NCBI RefSeq assembly: GCF_004114935.1
Contig: NZ_CP022221.1
Location: 4,919,001 to 4,983,000 of the forward strand
Direction of reading: 5' to 3'
From: Bradyrhizobium zhanjiangense
GTDB taxonomy: Bacteria > Pseudomonadota > Alphaproteobacteria > Rhizobiales > Xanthobacteraceae
Length of the DNA: 64,000 bases
A program made the translations under genes and the position numbers. The notes under the pieces are model-generated. The model searched no databases, had not been told where the DNA came from, and saw only the letters and a list, made by a program, of their open reading frames with translations. Shown one piece after another: positions 1-8,770 of this stretch (the stretch's first letter is position 1; each line of letters begins with the position of its first letter).

Positions 1-216
1 CTCGGGGGGCTCGACGATCCCGGCGGCCTTCGCCAGCGGATTGCGCGGAATCCACATCCAGCCGCCCGACCAGGCCGTAGTGCCGCCAAGCTGCGCTTCC
101 TTCTCGATCAGGATCACGTCGAGACCGAGCGAGGCGCCGGTGACCGCCGACGCCAGGCCGCCCGCGCCCGAGCCGATGACGAGCAGATCGCAGTCGAGAT
201 TATGGTCGCCGGTCAA
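1..216 (-). CDS. FAD-dependent dehydrogenase, N-terminal fragment (cut by window edge)
   Basis: First 72 codons of a flavoprotein that continues beyond the left edge. The N-terminus carries a Rossmann dinucleotide-binding motif (GSGAGG) followed by an acidic IEKEA segment and GGTTAWSGG. This arrangement is typical of the FAD_binding_2 family (3-ketosteroid-delta1-dehydrogenase and fumarate-reductase-like flavoproteins). The TTG start at 216 was chosen because GGAGG at 222-226 sits 5 nt upstream and the preceding gene stops at 230. It is the last visible gene of the leftward operon that starts at 7523. It is closely related in layout to the next gene and to the one at 12469. The substrate is unknown. 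Confidence 0.85.
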   Translation of the reverse strand, partial: MTGDHNLDCDLLVIGSGAGGLASAVTGASLGLDVILIEKEAQLGGTTAWSGGWMWIPRNPLAKAAGIVEPPE

Positions 217-229
217 ATCAGCCTCCGGA

Positions 230-1963
230 TCACGCAGCACGCCGCGCCTGGGCCGCGCCGACGGCGTGTCGCACCGCGCGGTAGGCAAACGTGATGGCCG
301 GACCAATGGTGATGCCGGGCCCGGGATAGGTGCCGCCCATGATCGAATTGGCCTCGTTGCCGCAGGCATAGAGGCCCGCGATCGCACTGCCGTCTGCGCG
401 CGTGACCTGCGCCCATTCGTTGATGACGAGACCGGCGGCCGCGCCGATGTCGCCGGGATAGAGTCGCACCGCATAATAGGGCGCAGTCGAGATCGGACCG
501 AGCGTCGGATTTGGACCGACGGAGGCATCGCCGTTGACGCGGTGATAGGGCGTGGTGCCGCGGCCGAAATCGGGATCGACCCCGCTTGCGGCATAGCGGT
601 TCATCGCCGCGATGGTCGTTTCGAGATTGGCCGCCGGCACGCCAATCTTGGCGGCGAGGTCGGCGACTGTCGCGCCTTCCGTCAGGTAGCCGTCGGCCAG
701 ATAAGGCGCGAGCTTGCGGGTGCCCATCCGCACCATGCCGAGACCGTATTTCGAGAGCCCGACGGCGTCGGTGATGATGAAGCAGGGAATGCAGGGTGCC
801 TGCTTGTTATGCTCGAACATCGCGCGTCCGAACAGGTGATAGGAGACGGATTCGTTGACGAAGCGTCGTCCTGTCTGATCGACGCAGACCGTTCCGGGCT
901 TGCTGCGATCCATGACGAAATGCGGGAAGCTCGCCGTGCTGCCGTCGGCACGCTTGCGGATCGAGACCGGCGCCCAGAAGGCGCTGTCGAGATTGCCTTC
1001 GCCGAAGCGGGCGCCGAGCCGCAAGGCGATGTCCTGCATGGCGCCGGTATGTCCCGGCGCCGAAGGGCTGTACGTCGCGGCCTGGGGCAATAGCTCGGCG
1101 CGGCGTTGCGGATGCCGGTTGAAGCCGCCGGCCGCGAGCACGATCCCGTTCGTGGCCGCGACGCCGCGGGTCGTGGCGCCCGATTTGAGGATCGCGCCGG
1201 TGACGGCGCCGTTCTCGGTGACGAGATCCTGCACCTCGGTCCGGATCAGGATCTCGACGCCGCGCGCCTTCAGCGACGCCAGGAAACGCCCGATCAGCGC
1301 GTTGCCCATGACCAGGCGCGAGCCGCGCCGGCCCTTGAGCCGATCGCCGGCATAATGTGCGAGGATCTTGAAAGCATGCACAGCTGATCGCGCCGATGTC
1401 TTGATCGCGAGCAGGTGGCCGATGTCGGTGCGGTCGACCATCATGCCGCCGAAGATCGTGAACTCCGGGATCGGCGGTCGGATCTTGTCGAGATCGACTC
1501 CCAGGCTGCGGCCGTCGAACGGCACCGGTTCGAGCGCCCGCCCGCGCATGGTCGCGCCCTCGAACTGCTGCTCGTAGTCGGGATGGGTCGCATAGGGGCG
1601 GAACTTGACCATGCTGTTGGCTTCGAGCGCCGCAATTGCGTCCGGCGCGCTGTCGAGAAAGGCCTCGCGCATCGACGGCGCCGAATGATTGCCGACGACG
1701 CCATCGAGGAACTTGCGGACCTTTTCCTTGCTGTCGTCGGGATTGACGCTCCTGGAATGGTGCGAGTTCGGGACCCAGGTGGTTGCCGCGGAGAGGGCGC
1801 TGGTGCCGCCGACATACTCCGTGCGTTCGACCAGCAGGACCTTTCGGCCCTCGATCGCGGCGAACAGGGCCGCGGCCATTCCGGCCGCCCCGGACCCGAT
1901 CACGAGCAGATCGTAGCGCGCGCCGTCGGAAATCTCGTCGATGGTCCTGAACATGGCGGTCAC
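230..1963 (-). CDS. FAD-dependent dehydrogenase, 3-ketosteroid-delta1-dehydrogenase/fumarate-reductase-like
   Basis: A 577-residue flavoprotein, full length for the FAD_binding_2 family. The FAD-binding fold starts at about residue 18 with LLVIGSGAAGMAAAL, followed by VERTEYVGGTSALS. A C-terminal FAD-contact segment reads GNEANSIMGGTYPGPGITIG. Family members remove hydrogens from ring C-C bonds next to a carbonyl, or reduce enoates. The ATG at 1963 overlaps the stop of the shikimate-dehydrogenase-like gene by 4 nt (ATGA), so the two are translationally coupled. With the neighbouring flavoprotein and dehydrogenase it suggests stepwise oxidation of an alicyclic ring compound (inference). The exact reaction is not determinable. 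Confidence 0.85.
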   Translation of the reverse strand: MTAMFRTIDEISDGARYDLLVIGSGAAGMAAALFAAIEGRKVLLVERTEYVGGTSALSAATTWVPNSHHSRSVNPDDSKEKVRKFLDGVVGNHSAPSMREAFLDSAPDAIAALEANSMVKFRPYATHPDYEQQFEGATMRGRALEPVPFDGRSLGVDLDKIRPPIPEFTIFGGMMVDRTDIGHLLAIKTSARSAVHAFKILAHYAGDRLKGRRGSRLVMGNALIGRFLASLKARGVEILIRTEVQDLVTENGAVTGAILKSGATTRGVAATNGIVLAAGGFNRHPQRRAELLPQAATYSPSAPGHTGAMQDIALRLGARFGEGNLDSAFWAPVSIRKRADGSTASFPHFVMDRSKPGTVCVDQTGRRFVNESVSYHLFGRAMFEHNKQAPCIPCFIITDAVGLSKYGLGMVRMGTRKLAPYLADGYLTEGATVADLAAKIGVPAANLETTIAAMNRYAASGVDPDFGRGTTPYHRVNGDASVGPNPTLGPISTAPYYAVRLYPGDIGAAAGLVINEWAQVTRADGSAIAGLYACGNEANSIMGGTYPGPGITIGPAITFAYRAVRHAVGAAQARRAA

Positions 1964-2769
1964 CTCGATCCGTCGCGGGCGAGCAGGAAGTCCACCATCG
2001 AGCTCTGCAGCGCGTTGTACATCTCGCTGCCCGTCGAGGTCTTGCAGCCGAGAAAGCGCGCCGCCTCGACGAGGGGCGAGATCACGGGGCTCGTGATGAC
2101 GCAGCCGACGAACATTTCGGGCTCGAGCTTGGAGACGTCGAGCGGCAGCGGATCACCGGCCTTCATGCCGAGCGGCGTGGCGTTGGCGATCAGATCGAAG
2201 CCGGACGGATCGGCGGAGCCTGGGACGATCTCCGCCCTGCCGAGGGTCTTCAGCTTGCCGATCAGCTGATCGCGCCGGGCCACGTCATTGTCGTGGATGG
2301 CGAGGGTGCGGACGCCGGCTTCGACCAGCGCCATGGCGATCGCCGATCCGGCGCCGCCGGCGCCGACCAGCAGGGCGCGCTTGCCGGCCGGATCGTAGCC
2401 GTCCGCGCGCACCGCGCCGACGAAGCCGAGGCCGTCGACGTGATCGCCATGCCAGCCGCCTTCGCGGCGCCGGCGCATGATGTTGACCGAGCCGAGCAGG
2501 CGGGCGCGGTCGGTCGCGCTCGAACAGAACTCGTAGCAGGCGAATTTATGCGGGACCGTGACGATGATGCCGTCGAGATTGCGGATCTCCGTCGCAGTCG
2601 TCAGCAGGGCCTTGAGATGGCCGCCGTCGATCTGTACCGGCACCAGGATGCCGTCATAGCCGCGCTCGACGAAGGCCTGCGTCACCCCGGCAGGCGATTT
2701 CACCTGGGCGATGGGATCGCCAACGATGATGTTGAGGCGCGTCGCGCCGGTCAGGTTGAGGCTGATCAT
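1960..2769 (-). CDS. Shikimate dehydrogenase-like NAD(P)-dependent oxidoreductase
   Basis: A 269-residue protein of the AroE/YdiB superfamily. The substrate domain keeps the catalytic Lys (VTVPHK, Lys75) and Asp (DHVDGLGF, Asp112). The C-terminal Rossmann fold has GAGGAGSA near residue 134. The first of two shikimate-carboxylate serines is replaced by valine (DPIAQVKSP, Val23), while Ser25 remains. This argues for a substrate other than shikimate itself. It lies in a catabolic uptake operon, 17 nt after the ABC-transporter fusion gene, so a role in quinate-like or other hydroxy-cyclohexane acid catabolism is more likely than aromatic amino acid synthesis (inference). The ribosome-binding site is weak. 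Confidence 0.82.
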   Translation of the reverse strand: MISLNLTGATRLNIIVGDPIAQVKSPAGVTQAFVERGYDGILVPVQIDGGHLKALLTTATEIRNLDGIIVTVPHKFACYEFCSSATDRARLLGSVNIMRRRREGGWHGDHVDGLGFVGAVRADGYDPAGKRALLVGAGGAGSAIAMALVEAGVRTLAIHDNDVARRDQLIGKLKTLGRAEIVPGSADPSGFDLIANATPLGMKAGDPLPLDVSKLEPEMFVGCVITSPVISPLVEAARFLGCKTSTGSEMYNALQSSMVDFLLARDGSR

Positions 2770-2786
2770 TGTTGTTCTCTTCTCGG

Positions 2787-5318
2787 TTAGGCTGCTCCGC
2801 GGGCCTGCGCCGTCTCGGCCTGGACCACGCCGAGCAGGCGCGCCTGCAACTCATGATCCCGTTCCAGGATCTCCGCGTCGCCGGCAAAGGCGATCTGGCC
2901 GTTCACCAGCACGTAGGCACGGTCGACGATCGGCAGCACGGTCTCGGCGTGGTGCTCGACGATGACCATGGCGACCTCGCCGCGCAGCTTGACGAGCGCG
3001 TCCATCACTTCCTTGACCACGGCCGGCGCAAGGCCCTCGAAGGGCTCGTCGAGCAGGATCAGCTTGCTCGGCACCACGAGGGCGCGCGCGATCGCGACCA
3101 TCTGCCGCTCGCCGCCCGACAGCATTTCGGCCTTTGCGGACCGGCGCTCGCGCAGGCGCGGGAACAGCTCGAACACCTCCGCAAGCCCGATGCCGCCGGG
3201 CCGCGCGGCAAGCTGCAGATTTTCCGTGACGGTGAGGTTGGGAAACAGCCGTCTGCCCTCGGGGACCAGCGAGATGCCGAGGCGATTGATCTCGTAAGGC
3301 TTGAGGCGCGCGAGCGGCCTGCCTTCGAGCGCGATGTTGCCGGAGGAGATGGCGAGCGTACCGCTCAGGCTCCGCAGCAGCGTGGTCTTGCCGACGCCGT
3401 TGCGGCCGAGCAGGGCGACCGCCTCGCCGGCATGCACGGCGAGATCAACCGCATCGAGAACCGTGCTGCCGCTGTAGCCGGCCGACACCGCATTCGCGGC
3501 GAGCAGCAGCGGGGCCGTGGCGTGGGCCATCCGCTCGATCGCGGGCGGCGGCGACTGGCTGCCATCCTTGGCGGCGCCGAGATAGGCTGCGACCACATCG
3601 GGGTTGGCTGCGACCTCGGCCGGCCGGCCGTCGGCGATCATCCGCCCCTGGTGCAGAACCGAGATGCGGTCGGAAATCGCGAGAACGCGGTCGATGTCGT
3701 GCTCGATCAGGAGCACGCCATGCGTTTGCGCGAGCTTCCGGATCAGATCGGCGACGACGACACGATCGGCCTCGGCGAGGCCGGCGAGCGGCTCGTCGAG
3801 CAGCAGGAGCTTGGACTCGATTGCGAGCGTAATGCCGATCTCCAGCAGCCGTTTCGCCCCGTGCGGAAGGTTGATGCAAGGTTCGGCCGCGACATCCGCG
3901 AGGCCGACGGCATCGAGGATCGACCAGGTCCTGGCGTTGGTCTCCGCGAGGGCATAGGCATCTGCGAGCAGCCGGCCCGATCCCTTGCGCTGGGCCTGTA
4001 CGGCAATGCGGACGTTCTCGAACACGGTCAGGTTCTGGAAGATCGACAGGATCTGGAACGAGCGCCCGATCCCGAGTCTCGCGCGAACATGCATCGGCAG
4101 CTGGGTGATGTCGCGGCCGTCGAACACGATCCGTCCGCCGCTCGGCTTCAGTGCGCCGGAGAGCATGTTGAACAACGTGGTCTTGCCGGCGCCGTTCGGC
4201 CCGATGATGCTGTGCAGCACACCACCATGGATCTCGAGATCGATGCTTTTCGCCGTCACCAGGCTGCCGAAGTTCTTGCTCAACCCGATGGTCTGCAGCA
4301 GCGGCTTGCCACGGTCGAGCCCGCTGGCGCTGCTCGCGAACGGCGCAATGATGTCGGGGCGAGGCGGAATATCGGGACGCACCAGCGTCCAGCGCTGGCG
4401 GCCGAATAGCCGCTGCCACAGGCCCTGGATTCCCTCCGGCGAGGTCAGCGCGAACAACATCAGGATCGGCGCGAAGATCAGCCACCAGTTTTCTGTGATC
4501 GCCGACAGGCGGTCCTCGAGTAGGATGAAGGCGATCGCGCCCCACAAGGGCCCGAGCACGTGATGCACGCCGCCGAGCACCGTCATCAGCAGGGAATCGC
4601 CGGCGTGCTGCCAGCTCAGATTGTTGGCGTAGACGCCTTCGAGCATCAGGGTGAGCAGGCCGCCGCCGAAGCCGACGAAGGTGCCGGTGAGAATCAGGGC
4701 GCCATGGCGGAACCGGTGCACGTCGTACCCGAGGCTGCTCGCCCGCTGCTCATTGTCGCGCAGTGCCTGCAGCACGCGGCCGAACGGCGAATGCGCGATC
4801 CGCCACATCAGCCAGATGCAGAGCACGGTGACGACGACCACGAAGACGTGAAACGACCATGGCCCGGCAAAGCTCGTGCGATAGACGCCCTGCAGGCCGT
4901 TCTCGCCGCCGGTCACCGCGGTCCATTTGAAGGCGATCTCGAAGGCGATCTGGGAGAACGCCAGGGTCAGGAGCGAGAAGTACAATCCCTTGCGGCGCAG
5001 GATGATGGCGCCGATCACGAGGGCGAGCAGGGCGGAGAACCCGGTCGCAAGCAGCAGCGAGACGAGATCGTTGCCGTAGTGGCCCAGCATGAAGAACGCG
5101 GCGGCATAGCTCGCGCAGCCGAAGAACACCGACGCGCCGAACGGGACGAGCCCGGTATAGCCGACCAGAAGATTTACGCCGGCGCCGTAGAGCGTGTAGA
5201 TCGCAATCTCCGTGATCAGCGAGATCGGCGCGCCGAGCAGCGACCACACGGCGGTCAGTGCAGCGAGAACGAATGCGGTGACGAGCGCCGGGTGGCGCAA
5301 CATGGCGAGCTGTCTCAC
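2787..5318 (-). CDS. Fused branched-chain amino acid-type ABC transporter LivM-LivG-LivF (permease plus two ATPases)
   Basis: A single 843-residue frame holds three transporter parts that are normally separate. Residues 1 to about 310 are a LivM-type permease with several membrane segments. Residues about 340-585 are a LivG-type ATPase with Walker A GPNGAGKTT near 372, a LivG-like signature LPHGAKR near 482 and Walker B LLLLDEP. Residues about 600-835 are a LivF-type ATPase with Walker A GRNGVGKTT near 637 and signature LSGGERQ near 731. The GTG start at 5318 overlaps the livH stop (GTGA) and has GAGAGG 5 nt upstream; an ATG at 5303 is the alternative. The frame stays open upstream of 5318, but that part is the out-of-frame image of livH. 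LivM-LivG fusions are known in this family; the added LivF is the unusual part. Confidence 0.9.
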   Translation of the reverse strand: MRQLAMLRHPALVTAFVLAALTAVWSLLGAPISLITEIAIYTLYGAGVNLLVGYTGLVPFGASVFFGCASYAAAFFMLGHYGNDLVSLLLATGFSALLALVIGAIILRRKGLYFSLLTLAFSQIAFEIAFKWTAVTGGENGLQGVYRTSFAGPWSFHVFVVVVTVLCIWLMWRIAHSPFGRVLQALRDNEQRASSLGYDVHRFRHGALILTGTFVGFGGGLLTLMLEGVYANNLSWQHAGDSLLMTVLGGVHHVLGPLWGAIAFILLEDRLSAITENWWLIFAPILMLFALTSPEGIQGLWQRLFGRQRWTLVRPDIPPRPDIIAPFASSASGLDRGKPLLQTIGLSKNFGSLVTAKSIDLEIHGGVLHSIIGPNGAGKTTLFNMLSGALKPSGGRIVFDGRDITQLPMHVRARLGIGRSFQILSIFQNLTVFENVRIAVQAQRKGSGRLLADAYALAETNARTWSILDAVGLADVAAEPCINLPHGAKRLLEIGITLAIESKLLLLDEPLAGLAEADRVVVADLIRKLAQTHGVLLIEHDIDRVLAISDRISVLHQGRMIADGRPAEVAANPDVVAAYLGAAKDGSQSPPPAIERMAHATAPLLLAANAVSAGYSGSTVLDAVDLAVHAGEAVALLGRNGVGKTTLLRSLSGTLAISSGNIALEGRPLARLKPYEINRLGISLVPEGRRLFPNLTVTENLQLAARPGGIGLAEVFELFPRLRERRSAKAEMLSGGERQMVAIARALVVPSKLILLDEPFEGLAPAVVKEVMDALVKLRGEVAMVIVEHHAETVLPIVDRAYVLVNGQIAFAGDAEILERDHELQARLLGVVQAETAQARGAA

Positions 5319-6184
5319 TCGAACCTCTCCCAGCGTTCGCCGAACAGCCCGCGCGGGCGGATGAGGAGAATGGCGGCCATCAGGATGTACATCGCCGCGC
5401 CGGACCACTCCGGCTGGAACTGGATGGTCATCGCGGTGGTGATGCCGACCAGGAGGCCGGCGACGACGGCGCCGAGAAACGAGCCGAGCCCGCCGATGGT
5501 GACGATCACGAAGGCTGGCATGATGGCGCCTGCGGCCATCGAAGGCGTGATGGTCCACAGCGGTGCTGCGAGCAATCCGCCGAGGCCGGCGAGCAGGCAG
5601 CCCATGCCGAAGACACCGCTGAAGACGATCGGCAGATTGATGCCGAGCAGGCCCACCATCTCCGGGTCGCGCGATCCCGCGCGAATGATCCGGCCGTAGG
5701 GCGTGTAGGCGAGGAAGGCCCAGAATGCGACCAGCACCAGAGCGGTCGTGACCAGCACGAACATCCGGTATTTTGTGATCAGGACTGGCCCGTATTCGAC
5801 GAAGCCGGCCAGGAATTTCGGCGCGGCGAAGGGCACGGGCGCACCGCCGAAGACCAGCCGCAGCACGGCCTCGGCGAGCAGCGCGAGCGCGAAGGTCAGG
5901 ATCAGCCCGAGCAGCGGCTCCTTGCCGTAGAGATGGCGGATCAGGGTCATCTCCACGATCACGCCGATGATCCCGGTCAACAGCGGCGCCGCGAGCGCGG
6001 CCCACCAGCCGAACTCCCGGCTCAAGGCGTAAGCGAGATAGGCGCCGACGGCGAAGAAGGCGCCATGCGCGAAGTTGACGATGCCGAGCATCCCGAAAAT
6101 GATCGAGAGCCCGATGGCGATCAGAACGTAGAGAAAGCCGAGCACCAGACCATTGACGGCCTGCGACAGGATCATGTCGAGCAT
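5315..6184 (-). CDS. Branched-chain amino acid-type ABC transporter permease LivH
   Basis: A 289-residue hydrophobic protein, the usual size for LivH inner-membrane permeases. It has the family segment GLSIIFGMLGIVNFAHG near residues 25-41 and about eight membrane spans. It would pair with the LivM part of the adjacent fusion protein to form the membrane channel. The stop overlaps the GTG of the fusion gene. The receptor gene lies 76 bp upstream in the same operon. Relatives transport branched-chain amino acids, amides, urea and aromatic acids. The surrounding catabolic genes suggest an organic acid rather than an amino acid (inference). Confidence 0.92.
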   Translation of the reverse strand: MLDMILSQAVNGLVLGFLYVLIAIGLSIIFGMLGIVNFAHGAFFAVGAYLAYALSREFGWWAALAAPLLTGIIGVIVEMTLIRHLYGKEPLLGLILTFALALLAEAVLRLVFGGAPVPFAAPKFLAGFVEYGPVLITKYRMFVLVTTALVLVAFWAFLAYTPYGRIIRAGSRDPEMVGLLGINLPIVFSGVFGMGCLLAGLGGLLAAPLWTITPSMAAGAIMPAFVIVTIGGLGSFLGAVVAGLLVGITTAMTIQFQPEWSGAAMYILMAAILLIRPRGLFGERWERFE

Positions 6185-6260
6185 GGCGACATCCGTTTCG
6201 GATCGGGCGGCACTATGGCGCAGGCTCGAGGCTTGCGTCTCACGTCGTCCCAGTGAAAGC

Positions 6261-7523
6261 TCAGAGCGTGTCCATCTTGCAGGCGCTGTCGCCGGCAGAG
6301 CCGAACGCTTTGGCGAGATCCTCCGGCGTCTTCGGCAATTCGGCCTTGACGTCGAAATAATCCCATTTGTCCGTGATCTTGGGATGGATGCCGGCCACCA
6401 GCAGGCGGCTCGTCATCTGATGATCGAAATCGCGGTAGCCGATATCGAGGTCGCCGCGGCGATACTTCCAGCCCTCGAGCGCCTGCACGATGGCGCCGGG
6501 CTCGGTCGATTTCGCCATCTCGATGGAATCGAGCAGGCTCTTCATGCCGAGCCAACCCATCCAGGCCTTGTCGGCCGCCGGCCTGTTGTATTTCTTCTCG
6601 TAGGCGGCGGCCATCGCCTGCTCCTCGGGCGAGTTGTTCGGATTCTTGTACCACCAGGTGATGGTGTAGAGCCCGTCCGCGGCTTCGGGGCCGACGCCCC
6701 AGAGGTCGGTATTGCCGACTGAGATCTCGGCAAAGGGAATCTTGCCCTTCATGCCGAGCTCGTTCCACTGCTTGAGGAAGGTGGTGAGATCGCTCGCGGC
6801 GATGCCGCCGATCACAACGTCAGGCTTGGCGGCGCGGATCTTCAGAATGAACGAGGAATAGTCCGGCGTTCCGACCGGGACCTCGTCGGCGCCGACCACG
6901 GTGCCGCCATTGGCGGTGATGTAGTCGGTGAAGGCGCGCTTGATGTCCTGGCCGAAGGCGTAGGAGGCCGTAAGCAGGTACCATTTCTTGCCGATCGAGG
7001 CACAGTAGGGTGCGAGGATGCGGGCGTGCACGTCGACGGGTGGCTGCAGACGGAACGTGTACTTGTTGCAGGACTTGCCGGTGAGGTCGCCGGTGGCGGC
7101 ATTGGCCGCGACGTAGGGAATCTTGGCCTTCTTGGCCACCGAGGAGATCGCGAGCGCGAAGGAGGACAGCGCGCCGCCGACCATGCCGACGACCTTCTGT
7201 TCGCCGACGAGACGCTCCGCGCTCTGCTGCGCGCCCTGCGGATTGGGCTCGTCCAGCCAGACGATCTCCGCGGGCCGTCCCAACAGCGTGTTGTTGCGCT
7301 GCTCCAGCGCGAGCATGCCGCCTTGGGCGAGGTATTCGGCCTGGTCGACGATCGAGCCGGTCTTCGCCCAGATCATCCCGATCTTGATCGGCTCCGCGGC
7401 GGCCGCATTGCCGATATAGGGCATGCCGAGGCGTGAGGCCGCGAGTGAGGTTGCGCCGAGGAGCAGGCCGCGACGGCCGATGCGCAAGCCCGTCATGGCC
7501 GATGTCGTCTTCCGATCCGTCAT
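6261..7523 (-). CDS. ABC transporter periplasmic substrate-binding protein (LivK-like)
   Basis: A 420-residue type I periplasmic binding protein. The N-terminus has a twin-arginine-like signal (IGRRGLLLGATSLAASRLG) ending near AAAAEP, then the family opening PIKIGMIWAKTGSI. The ATG at 7523 was chosen for its GGGAGG site 6 nt upstream; the longer open frame has no such site. This is the receptor of the LivH/LivMGF transporter downstream and the only receptor in the window next to permease genes. It is the first gene of the leftward operon, transcribed from the divergent region that holds two IclR-like palindromes. Confidence 0.9.
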   Translation of the reverse strand: MTDRKTTSAMTGLRIGRRGLLLGATSLAASRLGMPYIGNAAAAEPIKIGMIWAKTGSIVDQAEYLAQGGMLALEQRNNTLLGRPAEIVWLDEPNPQGAQQSAERLVGEQKVVGMVGGALSSFALAISSVAKKAKIPYVAANAATGDLTGKSCNKYTFRLQPPVDVHARILAPYCASIGKKWYLLTASYAFGQDIKRAFTDYITANGGTVVGADEVPVGTPDYSSFILKIRAAKPDVVIGGIAASDLTTFLKQWNELGMKGKIPFAEISVGNTDLWGVGPEAADGLYTITWWYKNPNNSPEEQAMAAAYEKKYNRPAADKAWMGWLGMKSLLDSIEMAKSTEPGAIVQALEGWKYRRGDLDIGYRDFDHQMTSRLLVAGIHPKITDKWDYFDVKAELPKTPEDLAKAFGSAGDSACKMDTL

Positions 7524-7603
7524 TTGTTTCCTCCCGTTGTGACATGCGCCGGTCGCTGCCGGCGGGCCGTGCAAGCGGCTCTTGGGCCTGCCCGTATCAC
7601 GAC

Positions 7604-7618
7604 TGGAATCGAATTCCA
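7604..7618. promoter_or_regulatory. IclR-type operator, site 1
   Basis: Perfect 15-bp inverted repeat TGGAAT-CGA-ATTCCA in the divergent promoter region between the receptor gene (start 7523) and the dehydrogenase gene (start 7715). The size and TGGAA half-sites match the 15-bp palindromes bound by IclR-family repressors such as E. coli IclR. An IclR gene lies in the rightward operon at 8767. Assignment to that protein is inference. Confidence 0.7.
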
Positions 7619-7634
7619 ATATCAAAAATCGAAA

Positions 7635-7653
7635 ATTGGAATCCAATTCCAAT
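7635..7653. promoter_or_regulatory. IclR-type operator, site 2
   Basis: Perfect 19-bp inverted repeat ATTGGAAT-CCA-ATTCCAAT sharing the same core as the palindrome at 7604-7618. Centres of the two sites are 33 bp apart, about three helical turns, so two dimers would bind on nearly the same face of the DNA. The local sequence is AT-rich compared with the flanking genes, as expected for a promoter region. Confidence 0.72.
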
Positions 7654-7714
7654 CCTCGGCATGGCGTGCTAAGAGCGCCGCCTCGGAAGCAACGGCAATT
7701 TGCGAGGGACGCAG

Positions 7715-8770
7715 ATGACAGAGGTCGCGGTGGCGGTGATCGGAGCCGGCGCAATCGGGCGGGCCCATTGCGAAACGATCCGCCGTTCGACGAGCTGCCG
7801 GCTCGTCGCAATCGCCGAACCCGCTGCCGCGGGAAGGGCTTATGCCGAAAGCCTTGGCGTGCCCTGCTACAGCGATGCGCGCGATCTGTTGGAGGCGGTG
7901 AAGCCGGAGGCGGCGATCATCGCCACGCCGAACGCGACCCACCGTGCGTTTGCCATCGCCTGCATCGAGCGCGGCATCGTGGCCCTGGTCGAGAAGCCGA
8001 TCGCCAGTACGCTTGCCGACGCGGCGGCGATTGCGGCGGCTTCGGAACGGGCGGGCATGCCCGTCCTGGTCGGGCACCACCGGCGCCATAATCCGATCAC
8101 GCGCCGGGCGCGTGCGATGATCGCCGAAGGCGCGCTCGGTCGCCTGACCAATGCGAACGTGCTTGCAACCTTCTACAAGCCGCCGGATTATTTCGACGTA
8201 GCGTGGCGCCGCGAACCGGGGGGCGGTCCGGTGTTGATCAACCTCATTCACGAGATCGACCTGATTCGGCATCTCTGCGGCGAGATCGCCTCCGTGCAAG
8301 CGGTCACCTCCAACGCCGTGCGCGGCTTCGCGGTCGAGGACTCCGCGGCGATCCTGCTCTGCCTCGCCGGCGGTGCGCTGGTGACGTTGAGCCTCAGCGA
8401 TACCGCGGCGAGCCCGTGGAGCTGGGATCTTGCGAGCGGCGAAAGCCCGAACTATCCGCCGCAGCCGGCCGCGGTGCAGACGCATTTCCTTTGCGGTACC
8501 GACGGCGCGCTGGCGCTGCCCACGTTGGATCATTGGCACTACGCCTCGGCAAAGAGCTGGTTTGCTCCGATCTCGCGCGATCAGATTGGCCTCACGCGCG
8601 GCGATCCCTATCTTGCGCAGATCGACCATCTGGCACGGGTGGTCCGCGCGGACGAAGCGCCGTTGATCACGGCGCGCGACGGCATGCTGACTTTGCAGGC
8701 CACGATGGCGGTTCACAAAGCCGCCGAAACCGGTCAGATAGTGCGACCTGATCAGGAGATTGAATTGTGA
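7715..8770 (+). CDS. Gfo/Idh/MocA family NAD(P)-dependent dehydrogenase
   Basis: A 351-residue protein with an N-terminal Rossmann fold (IGAGAIGRAHC near residue 9) and the family signature VEKPIA near residue 95. Members oxidise or reduce hydroxyl groups on sugars, inositols and pathway intermediates such as 4-carboxy-2-hydroxymuconate semialdehyde. The ATG at 7715 follows GAGGGA by 5 nt; an in-frame TTG at 7700 lacks a good site. It is the first gene of the rightward operon, diverging from the transporter operon. Its stop overlaps the IclR gene by 4 nt. Confidence 0.87.
   Translation: MTEVAVAVIGAGAIGRAHCETIRRSTSCRLVAIAEPAAAGRAYAESLGVPCYSDARDLLEAVKPEAAIIATPNATHRAFAIACIERGIVALVEKPIASTLADAAAIAAASERAGMPVLVGHHRRHNPITRRARAMIAEGALGRLTNANVLATFYKPPDYFDVAWRREPGGGPVLINLIHEIDLIRHLCGEIASVQAVTSNAVRGFAVEDSAAILLCLAGGALVTLSLSDTAASPWSWDLASGESPNYPPQPAAVQTHFLCGTDGALALPTLDHWHYASAKSWFAPISRDQIGLTRGDPYLAQIDHLARVVRADEAPLITARDGMLTLQATMAVHKAAETGQIVRPDQEIEL

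Noticed and set aside
2769..4409. A 546-codon open frame on the + strand opposite the Liv fusion gene
   Set aside because: It is the reverse-strand image of a clear ABC-transporter coding sequence. It has no domain and no ribosome-binding site, and high-GC genes often leave such open antisense frames.
5319..6005. N-terminal extension of the Liv fusion protein upstream of 5318
   Set aside because: This stretch is the out-of-frame image of livH. The GTG at 5318 overlaps the livH stop and has a good ribosome-binding site.
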